From positions 1 to 30,612 of the forward strand of contig JASVEC010000216.1 in the NCBI GenBank assembly GCA_030770535.1: a DNA stretch of 30,612 bases, read 5' to 3'. The position numbers and the translations under genes were made by a program. Shown one piece after another: positions 10,554 to 19,329 of the stretch (positions within the stretch are counted from its first letter, which is position 1; each line of letters opens with the position of its first letter). Source of the DNA: Batkoa obscura. Taxonomy: Eukaryota > Entomophthoromycota > Entomophthoromycetes > Entomophthorales > Batkoaceae. A model generated the notes under the pieces. It ran no database searches, had not been told where the DNA came from, and saw only the letters and a program-made list of their open reading frames with translations.

Positions 10554-11180
10554 ATGAAATTTGTAAACTTTGCTTTATTTTCTACCATTGCTCTTTCTGT
10601 AAATACTTTATCCGTTGATAGTTTATTCTCAAATGTTAAACGTGAAATTCACCAAGGTGTCAACTATAGTAAAAGGGAGCTAGTGGTACGTTATGCTACT
10701 GATAAATGTTTGTCAAGCTGCCATGCTACGTTAAGGGTGATTGAAAAGTATAATAACAATAATGACCAATGCCAAAGCATTTGCAAAAATAGTGGTAAAA
10801 AATTGAACAAAATATTGAAATCGCTTCAAAATGATAATAACAAAGAATCCTCCCATGAGCCTCAAGGCGTTGTAACCAATGGCGGTAAAGCCACTATTTC
10901 TGAATTATCTGGCTATGGTAATCGTTTCGACTCAGCTAAAACTGTAAAAGTGTTATTAGATTTAATTAAGGATTGTGAATACTTTTATAGAGCTGTAATT
11001 AAAAACAAGGAAGGTAGAGATAAAGAGCTTGAAGCAGAAATCGATGGAATTGAGGATGAGGTCTTTAAAAGGATAGATTCGTTTGCAGGTGATGTAGGCC
11101 CTAAAGACGACGTAGGCAATGTAAAGGATGATAAAAGCTCAATGGTTAAAAGGGCTATTTCAAAGATACTTAAACTTTAA
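10554..11180 (+). CDS. Secreted Cys/Tyr-module protein with a twin CX3C segment (duplicate A)
   Basis: 208 residues, single exon as read. Signal peptide MKFVNFALFSTIALSVNTLS, then VKREIHQG with a possible dibasic (KR) processing site. Residues ~36-105 hold a segment absent from duplicate B, with CLSSC and CQSIC separated by 16 residues (CX3C-X16-CX3C), the pattern of a two-helix disulphide hairpin. The shared module follows: NRFDSAKT, KDCEYFY, GRDKELEAEIDGIEDEVF. The tail is basic (MVKRAISKILKL). The extra segment is exactly 210 nt and flanked by CAAGGTGT and CAAGGCGT; it begins GT and ends AG if cut after CAAG, so it could also be read as a retained or exonised intron, though its Cys pattern argues for coding. 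Function unknown. Confidence 0.87.
   Translation: MKFVNFALFSTIALSVNTLSVDSLFSNVKREIHQGVNYSKRELVVRYATDKCLSSCHATLRVIEKYNNNNDQCQSICKNSGKKLNKILKSLQNDNNKESSHEPQGVVTNGGKATISELSGYGNRFDSAKTVKVLLDLIKDCEYFYRAVIKNKEGRDKELEAEIDGIEDEVFKRIDSFAGDVGPKDDVGNVKDDKSSMVKRAISKILKL
10661..10870 (+). other. 210-nt in-frame segment present only in duplicate A
   Basis: Bounded by CAAGGTGT (10653-10660) and CAAGGCGT (10863-10870); duplicate B has a single CAAGGAGT (14405-14412) at this point. Encodes 70 residues including the twin CX3C pattern. Short-repeat-mediated deletion in B is the simplest history; insertion or exonisation in A is the alternative. Confidence 0.75.
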
Positions 11181-11703
11181 ACTCTGTAAGTAATAGTTAA
11201 AATAAATCAATATATTGTATACTGTAGTTATTAATTTTTAAATCAAGAGTTCAAGCTAATAGAAGGCATTGCTTTGACATCTAACTACTTTCAATAATTA
11301 CTGTAGCAGTATTGTATTTAATTTTCAATAAACTTATCGATGCTGTATTTTTGTATTTAACTTAGAGATCATTTATTTAATTTTTTATCTTGAGCCTTAT
11401 AATATAAACCAGTAGTCATCTCATTGGCAAAAGAATGCAAAAGTATTTTTCAATAATTTACAGTAGCTAGGCTGATTTACAAGCAATATTTCCAAATTAT
11501 AGTGCAGAAGTAGCGCGACAAAAATACTCAAAATCAATTCAAACTAATAAACAATATTGTGATTGTGGATCCAGAGTAGTATGATCCCATCAGTCAGAGA
11601 GCCAAGGAATCTATATATTATTTTTAATATTGCTATATTAAAAATATACTAGTGATCATGCGTTATAAAAATGCAAAATTGATATCATAAATCAATAAAG
11701 AGA

Positions 11704-11860
11704 ATGAAAATAGCAATAGCAATAGCAAACTTGATATTTTTAATGTCTTTTTGTTCATCAATCATATAAGGCCTTGATCATTGAAGAGAGGTTTTCAAAT
11801 TCACTATTTCCCTTAGATGACTTTAATAAACCTCTCTATATATCATTATCGAATAAATAA
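11704..11860 (+). pseudogene. Possible relic of a small secreted-protein gene
   Basis: An ATG at 11704 opens MKIAIAIANLIFLMSFCSS, a convincing signal-peptide sequence, but the frame closes after 21 residues. A neighbouring frame then stays open to 11860 (for example EERFSNSLFPLDDFNK). A genuine but interrupted gene, or a tiny secreted peptide, or chance are all possible. Supported only by the signal-like start and its place in a secreted-gene cluster. Confidence 0.3.
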
Positions 11861-12193
11861 ATAACAATGACTATTTTTTGATAAACACTTTAATCTTCAC
11901 CATTTGTATTTTGTAGAGGACGAGATGCAATTAATATTTAAGAAATGTTTAGCGAGTTTAACACGCTTTCTAGACAAATACGATATAGGCTGATGAGATA
12001 AAAACTCTAATAGTATTTAACTTTGATGTTTTTCGATTAACATTGTGGCCTTTGATTATCAAACTGTCATTTAGTTTAAATATCCTCAAATTAGTAAAGA
12101 TATTTATAATCAAGCCGTTATTTCCTTGAGAGTAACAATTATATATATTAAAAACCCAAGTTTAATAAATGACATACTACTAATTTGATAATT

Positions 12194-12290
12194 TAGAAGT
12201 ATTTTTGTATTTAAGAATTTCACTAATAGTTTTTCCGCTCAAATAGCGCTTAAAAAGTAGAAGTAATGAAACCAAAAAAAATACCTCCAT
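12194..12290 (-). mobile_element. MITE-like element, copy 3 (inverted, one end degenerate)
   Basis: Reverse orientation: ends in AAATACCTCCAT at 12290; core CCGCTCAAATAGCGCTTAAAA. The other end (GAAGTATTTTTGTATTTAAG) has lost part of the terminal repeat. Confidence 0.75.
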
Positions 12291-12563
12291 TTTATGATGT
12301 AAATTTAAATTTAGCCATTTTGACTTTATAGCATTCAAATAATAGTTGGGTTATTATACAGTCACTTGGCAGAATTGTTAATATGCCTTTGAAAAGCTAT
12401 TGATTTTATTAAAGCTCAAAGAAAAATCAATTCATTACTATTCAAGCTGTTTTTTGATATATTTAATGGAATAACGAAAAAGTGAAAAAAACAGGTGTTT
12501 AATAAATTTCATTAATTTATTCGATTTGTTTTCTTGAGATTTGTATAACAAATAGTTTTTTAT

Positions 12564-12669
12564 ATATTGAGATATTTTTTCTGGTCTCATTACTTTTTCT
12601 ATTTTTAAGCGCTATTTGAGCAGAGAAATTGTTAGTAAAGTTGCTAGGCAAAAAGATACATCCCCATAT
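12564..12669 (+). mobile_element. MITE-like element, copy 4
   Basis: ~106 bp from ATATTGAGATATTTTTT to AAAAGATACATCCCCATAT, with core TTTTTAAGCGCTATTTGAGC. Close in sequence to copy 2. Confidence 0.83.
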
Positions 12670-13696
12670 ATTGAATTGATTTTACCAATTTTGTAATAGA
12701 GTTGTCCAATTTGATTGCTATTATTTTTAAGATTTATTTAGTTTATAAGTCCAAAAGTTTTTTACATAAAGACATTATAGCAGTAAATGTAATTCTGACT
12801 AATTTTTCAATACATAAAAATTAGTATAGTCCTTGGTCCTATAGATGCCATCAATAAATTGGAATATACGTTGTAACTTGAAATTTCATAAAATAAAACA
12901 TTTTAATTAAAGCATTTGCTAGATCTTTAAATATGATAGTTGTTTGATATTTAACAGATAATAATTCAAAAACAGACAATAAATCAATCAACATTAAGAA
13001 GGAGTTTTTAAAGTCTATTATTACGATAAAAAGCTATTAGTTGATAAAGTATCTAAAAATAGAATTTAAAATCCAATATTTTGAAATACCACATGGAAAT
13101 TTTCGACTGATATTAGCAGCAAGGGTTTATGAAAGCTATGAAAGTATTTTTATATAAATATTGTTTTATTGTATTATTTTTGATTTTTTGAAATAGCAAA
13201 TCGCTGGGGTTGATTGATTCTTTAAGGTTTTAAAGACTGAAAATAGTACACTGTTGCAATTTTATTGCGATCTAATATGCGATAACTTTTAGAATCAATA
13301 TTCGTTTGTTTGGTTTTTTTAATAATTGGCTTCTGTTTTTAGCATAGTTTTGAGAAAATTTTGTTTTTAATTAGTAATGTCCCATTATAATTGCAGCAGA
13401 AGTAAATTTTACTAATGGATAAAATTTGAAATCAGCAGGATAGTGAGATAGGAAATAAAAGTGGAGTTATTACTTCAAAAATAGTTGAACGCGGCCAAAA
13501 TATATAAGAACTACAAAAATTCAAACCTTTGAAATTCTGAATGCATGCATTCAAAGAATTGCGATATTTATTTGTAGAATTGTTTTGATACTTAGCTTGG
13601 GGATTATACCTAAAAAATTTAGAGATCATGAAAAGTAAAATATCACATGAGGCTTGCAAATTTAGTAGGCTTCTTTTGTTGTTCTCATAATATCCT

Positions 13697-13704
13697 TGAC
13701 GTCA
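13697..13704. promoter_or_regulatory. TGACGTCA palindrome
   Basis: Perfect CRE/ATF consensus, 602 bp upstream of the duplicate B ATG. Too far to assign confidently; listed because two other copies of the same octamer sit in likely promoters in this window. Confidence 0.3.
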
Positions 13705-14213
13705 CTTCGTTATTTTTAGCCAGCATACATAAAAAGCTAAAAGGCTTGGAGTAAATATATCCAAATAAAGAATTGGAGATAGGAGCCATAAAAGAATTAA
13801 ACTATCAGTGTTTTCAACTAGTCTTTATATACCATTACTTAGCTCTATGCGTTTTTATTAAAATTATAGATCTAAAAGGATAATATGTATGAATCTTTTC
13901 TGTCTTAATATTCAACTTACAACCTTTAAAGTTTCATTAAATAAAATATGGACAAAATATTTAAAGCCATTTTAGCGTGTTTTTAGATGCCTAAAGGAAA
14001 TGTTACATAATAGACTTTATTATATCCGTAAGGTAACATTAATTTCATTTTAAGAACAATAAATAGTCCGTTTATTGCAAATAGAGTATGGTGAAACTAC
14101 TAAATTTGAGTATAGTGTTTAAATTATCCGTTTAACAATTATTATTATCCATAATCCCTTTAAAATAAAACTATTCAAAGTATAGAGAAATAAAATGAAT
14201 GAAAAAAATTAGC

Positions 14214-14220
14214 TATAAAT
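14214..14220 (+). promoter_or_regulatory. TATA box of the module gene, copy B
   Basis: GCTATAAATAG, 92 bp upstream of the ATG at 14306, mirroring copy A. Confidence 0.6.
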
Positions 14221-14305
14221 AGTCAAAAAAAACATTCAAATATAACTAAACTTTTTAAATAAGAATCATATATCTGCCTATCAATTGTATATAAATCAAA
14301 TCAAG

Positions 14306-14719
14306 ATGAAATTTTTAAATATCGCTTTGTTCTCTGCTGCCGCCCTTTCTGTAAATACTCTATCGATTCGTGGCTTATTTTCTAGCATTAAACGTGAGTT
14401 TAATCAAGGAGTTGTAACCAATGACGGTAAAGCCACTATCTATGAGTTGTGTAACTATGATAAACGTTTCAACTCAGCTGCAACTGTAAAAGAATTGACA
14501 GATTTACTTCATGATTGTGAATATTATTACAGAGAAGTGGTTAAAAACAAGGAAGGTAGAGATAAAGAGCTTGAAGCAGAAATCGATGGAATTGAGGAAG
14601 AGGTTTTTGATAGAATGGTCACATTTGCAGGTGAAGGCTCTGAAGATGAAGCTGGTAAGACAAAAGTTAAAGGACGCTCACCTCTTAAAAGAACTATTTT
14701 GAAGGTTCTTAAACTTTAA
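14306..14719 (+). CDS. Secreted Cys/Tyr-module protein, single module (duplicate B)
   Basis: 137 residues, single exon. I use the ATG at 14306 because it gives a signal peptide aligned with duplicate A (MKFLNIALFSAAALSVNTLS); the frame is open a few codons further upstream but only from a TTG. After IKREFNQG the protein passes straight to VVTNDGKATIYEL, whereas duplicate A has 70 extra residues here. The module reads KRFNSAATVKEL, HDCEYYYREVV, GRDKELEAEIDGIEEEVF, so it keeps the Arg-17-Cys-4-Tyr spacing. The central 27 codons from KNKEGRD are almost unchanged at DNA level between the two copies, far more than the rest, suggesting selection or gene conversion. Basic tail LKRTILKVLKL. Function unknown. 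Confidence 0.87.
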   Translation: MKFLNIALFSAAALSVNTLSIRGLFSSIKREFNQGVVTNDGKATIYELCNYDKRFNSAATVKELTDLLHDCEYYYREVVKNKEGRDKELEAEIDGIEEEVFDRMVTFAGEGSEDEAGKTKVKGRSPLKRTILKVLKL

Positions 14720-15241
14720 ATATTGTAAGTAATAGTTAAAATAAATCAATATATTGTATACTATAGTTATTAATTTTTAAATGCAATTTTAAGCTGATAT
14801 AAAGCCTTAAATATTTGATTGCTTTCTCTAATTACTAAATTCTAATAGTCTTAACCTTTGAAAGTATTACTATAATTTGATATTTCTTATAGCATTTATT
14901 TGATAGTCAGTTTCTTAAGAAACCTCAAGCCTTCAATGTAAACACTATTTGCATATATATTAATATAAAATATTAATATATGGGTATGTTTTTTAAAAGT
15001 TCCACTAATAATTTTCCCATTTACTGGCACTTAAAAATTAAACAAAACAAAGAAACCAGATAACTCTATATTAATCATTTTAAGTTTTATATTTATTTTT
15101 TATAAACCTACCCTATATTAAAAGAAATAGAATAGTTATAGAAATATTTTATAAAAAGTAGAATTCACGAATTTAATAATAGTAGTTTTGGCTTATGGAT
15201 AAATTAGATAAAAATATAAATTTAATCAAAATAACAAAAAA
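14720..15241. other. Intergenic with one degenerate MITE-like copy
   Basis: Begins with the conserved 3' flank of duplicate B; repeat copy 5 at 14978-15071. The right end is the 3' side of VPS27. No gene seen. Confidence 0.65.
14978..15071 (-). mobile_element. MITE-like element, copy 5 (degenerate)
   Basis: Reverse orientation, from ATATGGGTATGTTTTTTAAA to AGAAACCAGATAACTCTATA. The core is reduced to CCATTTACTGGCACTTAAAA. Clearly older than copies 2 and 4. Confidence 0.65.
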
Positions 15242-17609
15242 TTACAGTTCAATTAATGGTGTATCCTGAGGTGCAGATTGGGGTTGTGGGTGGTTGTTGG
15301 GGTCTTGGTGCTGATTTGTTGCGGCCTGGGGATAAGCAGGATTCTCATGATATCCTGGTGTTCCTGGTACATTAGGCTGATAAGAGGGATAAGCAGGATG
15401 CACTTGTGAGTTTGGTGTCGTACCGACACTATGATTATAATAGGAGGGGCACTAGGAGCAGATGAGTCAGGTTGGTAATGTGGATGAATGGGTGCTCTAG
15501 GTACAGACGGATTGTGTTGATAGGCAACTTGTGAAGGGATATTTGATGGTGTATTATTATAATGGTGGGATGGAGCTCCTGGAGAAGGGTAATGTGAGGA
15601 AGTTTCTGCTGAATGGTAATTATATTCATGTGGCGAAGGCGCATGACCCGCAGGATGCTGAGGATAATGAGGATTTCCATCCGCTCTTGAAGGATCTATA
15701 TAGGAGCTTGGTACACTATGCTGAAATTGATTAATTGGTGCTGTTGGGGCCTATAGAATTTAGTATTATAATAATTATTCGTTAGTATACACTTACGGTT
15801 CCATAAGTATAATGATTAGAATTAGGCGTACTGCTTAATCCATAATGTCTTTTGTACATGCTTTTCTCTAATAAAGAGTCATACATTTTGACTGCTGAGC
15901 TAAGTTTATTTTGAAGGTCAGTAAAATGACCTAGTAACTTTAATATTTATAAATGTTATAAAAACAAGGTAATTACCATGCTTATAAGTTGAATCGTTTA
16001 TACTCAAAGCTAGCTTTGGAGCTAAACTACTTATATCTGCATAAAGATTCTAAATTAAAGATTAATGCGATATCAATTAAATTAAATTAAAATTACATGT
16101 ATGGAAGGATCAATACGACCATGATTGAGATCAATTGTTTCAATCAATTTGGAGAATAATGATAAATTTTGCAGTTCTTTATCTGAAAGATTAAAATGAG
16201 GTAATTCTGGCTTAAAGCTTTCCTTCTAAATATTTTGTGATTAAAAATTATAATATAACGTAACTTAATACGATACATACCCTTGTAATCTCATCGGATA
16301 AATAGTTTGAATTGTTATTAACTCTATGTTGAGATATTTCCATATCTTTCAGAGAAGCAGCAATTGCAGCTGCTAAATCTGGATCTTCTTCTTGATTTAT
16401 TTCAGGCTTTTTCACTTCATGGTAATCGATATATGTTTCTTTGTCTGATGCGTTTTTTTTGGCTTCCGTAAGTGAAAGTTCTATTGCTTTCCTTAAATCA
16501 GCATCAAAATCAGAAGAGTTCATATCAGCATAGTTATTAGCTTTAGTTTCTGGATTATTTGCGTTGGGTGGAGTTTCTGTGGAAATAAACTCTGAGAGTG
16601 AAAGAGATGTTGAGCTATTAAATGTAATTATTATTTGTAAATATCAATATGGCTATTTTCTTACTCGTTATTCACCCTTTTGAGTCCAAGGTAACACCCA
16701 GTACATACTCTTACGGGGTCATTTATCCCGAAATGTGGAAGTGGAACACTATTGCTGGAACATGTTTGGCAGAATGTTTGACCACAGTTACGACAATGAT
16801 GCTAAATGATATTTAAACTCGAATCTTCAACATTTAGTCAAAATATCTACCTTTCTATTAGTAAAAGTAAATGCGGTTCTACATCTCATACAAACTTCTG
16901 AGTCTGTCCATTCTGGGGCCTATAAAAATTAGGCACAATTAAAATAATAATAAATGGTATTACTATTTTAGTATCAATCATTGCACTTGATAAACTTTCT
17001 GGAGGTGGGAAAATATAGCCTTGAGCCTTCAAAGCACCAAAGATTTGAGAGGTATATATCAAATCAGATCTGCCCTTAAATGAAATGGACCAGCTTTGAA
17101 TAGATTCTAATAATCGCGTTTTTACTTGTGGATTTATACCACCCTATAATCAAATATAATTGAGCTATGAGTAATTAAATAACTGTATTATATTTACTGG
17201 GTGCTTTAATATTGAGACTAAATCATCCATAAATTCTCTACTAGCTAATTCTTTTAAAAATAAATCTCCAGCATTCTTCACACAAGTATCAGCTAACTAA
17301 TCAAAAAGTTATAAATCATAACTTATTATACGAGTTCCTACTTACTGTTAAAGCTAGTAATTGTACATTTGGGTTAGCATGCCTTAGTCTGCGTCTTAAT
17401 GAAGTTATTACATCTTTTGGGTTAAACGTTTTTGACCTTATTTGGTCACTTATTTCTAAGTTTAAAGCAATGTCTTCTTGGCCACTTGGTAGATTTTCGG
17501 AAGTCGCCTTATCTTTAAACTAAATTAAAACCAAAAAAAACTTTTATTAGATATTGAGGTTACCTATCAACTCGTCCAAAGGGTTATAGCCAAATATTGA
17601 GGAAAACAT
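15242..17609 (-). CDS. VPS27: Vps27/Hrs, ESCRT-0 subunit
   Basis: Sorts ubiquitinated membrane proteins at endosomes and recruits ESCRT-I. Exons (minus): 17609-17564, 17512-17346, 17296-17198, 17143-16964, 16919-16851, 16801-16665, 16614-16281, 16225-16097, 16049-15977, 15930-15797, 15750 to the end; every junction keeps phase. Residues ~10-150 are a VHS domain ([19 protein letters not shown]). FYVE zinc finger from ~167: WTDSEVC174MRC177, then HHC190RNC193, C198, C201, C220TGC223. Two UIMs follow: [12 protein letters not shown] (~270-281) and [12 protein letters not shown] (~311-322). Then a helical core ([19 protein letters not shown]) and a Pro/Tyr/His-rich tail. As read the frame ends at 15253, about 621 residues. 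The natural-looking tail continues in another frame from about 15446 and ends in the clathrin-box-like LIEL at 15242; one base seems missing in a GGGG run (15446-15449). Confidence 0.95.
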
Positions 17610-17908
17610 AGTTGAATTGTAAACTATTTGTATCAAAGATTGGTTTCTAAGCTTTTTATGTTTGACCTATATTTATCCATTTTTTGTCGATTTTTAGTTT
17701 GCTTATGCTATAGCCAATAGGATGCTGAGTTTTAAATGGCTGTAAATTGAAAATTTCACAGTTTTTCGCCACAGGGAGATTGACGTCATGAATTTTTTAT
17801 TAAGTTTATGGGTAATAATAATAATACAAATAGATACTGATTGAATCTTTATTATGCATAATAGTTAATTTAAGTCAATAATAGGAAGATGGATTAAAAA
17901 TCCCTGAA
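17610..17908. other. VPS27 promoter and 3' end of pirin-like gene
   Basis: About 300 bp. The TGACGTCA site is its only clear landmark. Confidence 0.6.
17781..17788. promoter_or_regulatory. CRE/ATF palindrome in the VPS27 promoter
   Basis: TGACGTCA, 172 bp upstream of the VPS27 ATG. The same octamer and a similar distance occur upstream of the UBA gene (174 bp). Motif seen; regulation inferred. Confidence 0.5.
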
Positions 17909-19158
17909 TTAAGCCATGTCAATAACAATAAATACAGCATTACTATCACCTAAATTTTTGAACTCCAAAGACTCAACGTCAGTTAGTCCACCAATAAAAG
18001 CACCATCCCCTGGTTTTAACCTTTGCTCATAATTAATGGACAACAAAGATGAACTATCGTCATCAGAGATATGGTGTACATATCCTTTCCTTTTGGTTCC
18101 GTTTTGCATTTCGCAAATTACTTTTTTCCCTGGCTCTAACTGGGAATAATATATATATGAATCCGAGTTTATTCCCAAAGTATTTTTTATCTTAGTTTCA
18201 TTTTCAAGTTCTTTTTTAACTTCTTTCACCTCAGTTTTTGTTTCGCCTTTATCATTTTTTATTTTGTTTTTTTTACTTTTTTCGTCTTCAACTTGTATAT
18301 GAGTAATTGGAACTTTATCTACTTTATGGTATGGGGATATCAAAGGTATCATTTTGTTTTTAGTATACTCAAAGTCGAATTTCTTATGAGAGTAGCTACT
18401 TTCCAAATCCGAAAAACTAGGTGCAAACCATAGCTGTAAGTATTGCAAAGTATCATCATAACTTCCATTTTCTTCAAGGTGTTTTATTCCATTTCCACAT
18501 GTCATTAATTGGCAACTTCCTGCATCTAAACTTAAGTTGTTGTCAATAGCTATTTCTTTTTAGTACAAACATTCAATTATAATATTAAAGCTTACAGTCA
18601 TAATGATTCAAAGTTCCTTTCAAAACAATAGTAACAATTTCAAAATCTTTTCTTAAAAGCTGTGGAAATCCTTTACCTAATAAATTTAATATTAACAAGT
18701 GATATTATAAGTATTAAAAATTAAAAATTCTATTTACCTGGGCTAATGAAATCTTCATTAAAGACTCTTAAAGATCCATGTCCGATATATCTATCATCTA
18801 TATACTTCCCAAATTGGAAAGTATGATGTGATTTTAACCATCCAGATTCTGTTAAGCCTCTATCTTGATTCTGTCTCTTTATAATTTGAATTAATGGATT
18901 AATGTTATTGGGTAAATAAGGCTCTTCCTCAGAAGGTTTATCGATATATGGACCAGTATTTAACTTTGGCCTTTTTGGTTTTTCAGGTACATGCTCCTTT
19001 TCTTCTTTCGGTTTAAACCATTTATTTAAAGTATCTTGACTTATTAACCTATTTGCTACGTATCCTATTAATTTCATCACTAAATATATACTGACTGGTA
19101 AAGCCAACATATATAATTGTGAAGTGAAGGCGGAAGATAAAGTTGATTGAAAGTCCAT
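17909..19158 (-). CDS. Membrane-anchored pirin-like protein (bicupin) lacking two metal-ligand histidines
   Basis: Exons (minus): 19158-18738, 18676-18596, 18549-17909, about 380 residues versus roughly 290-300 for typical pirins. Residues ~14-34 (LYMLALPVSIYLVMKLIG) are a transmembrane segment, followed by a Lys/Pro/Glu-rich linker. The pirin domain starts near 105: GWLKSHHTFQFGKY, GSLRVFNEDFISPG, DFEIVTIVLKGTLNHYDS, CQLMTCGNGIKHLE, LQLWFAP, and GDGAFIGG in the second cupin. Canonical pirins bind Fe with His-x-His and His-x-Glu. Here HLE (191-193) is kept, but the HPHRDF motif reads LLRKDF (147-152), so two ligands are missing and enzymatic or redox activity is doubtful. A charged insert (EDEKSKKNKIKNDK and on) splits the two cupins. 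An upstream frame-preserving exon at 19249-19219 (MRNLGLNAWK), spliced to 19160, is an alternative start. Confidence 0.85.
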
Positions 19159-19329
19159 TCCTTTTAATATATAAAGAAAGAGTTAAGCTTTAACTTATAG
19201 GTCGATTATTTAAAATACCTTTCCATGCGTTTAAACCCAAATTTCGCATAATGAATCCCCAAAATTAAATTTTAATTTAAAAATTGCATAACTTGAATCT
19301 AAGGATTAGCCTTTTTTTATAATTATAGA

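Larger units (their letters stand above)
10170..11243 (+). repeat. Diverged segmental duplication, copy A (gene at 10554)
   Basis: Promoter, coding region and ~58 bp of 3' flank resemble 13950-14782. The 3' flank (GTAAGTAATAGTTAAAATAA and following) is almost identical. Upstream similarity includes TAAGAACA(C/A)TAAATAG and GTTTAAATTATCCG. TATA-to-ATG distance is 92 bp in both. Weaker similarity extends further left to about 9540 versus 13150. Confidence 0.75.
11181..14305. other. Large gene-poor interval, 3.1 kb
   Basis: Contains the 3' flank of duplicate A, a signal-peptide-like relic at 11704, MITE-like copies at 12194-12290 and 12564-12669, a TGACGTCA site at 13697 and the 5' half of duplicate B. 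The longest open stretch (13432-13659, minus) has no motif support. No RNA gene recognised. Confidence 0.65.
13950..14782 (+). repeat. Diverged segmental duplication, copy B (gene at 14306)
   Basis: Partner of 10170-11243. The 3' flank immediately after the stop is nearly identical over ~58 bp, and promoter landmarks are in the same order with the same TATA-to-ATG distance. It lacks the 210-nt coding segment of copy A. Confidence 0.75.

Noticed and set aside
10653-10870. Treating the 210-nt segment simply as an intron
   Set aside because: Although GT...AG bounded, it is three to four times longer than other introns here, has no in-frame stop and encodes a regular Cys pattern; kept as coding with the alternative noted.
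13432-13659. 75-codon minus-strand ORF
   Set aside because: No homology, signal peptide or TATA box; lies in the upstream part of a duplicated non-coding block without a matching ORF in the partner.
14285-14305. Upstream extension of the duplicate B gene
   Set aside because: Begins at TTG, not ATG; the ATG at 14306 aligns with duplicate A and gives a proper signal peptide.
15435-15734. Open frames on both strands over the last VPS27 exon
   Set aside because: Shadows of the Pro/His/Tyr-rich VPS27 tail; the plus-strand one has no support, and the minus-strand one is out of frame with the spliced gene.
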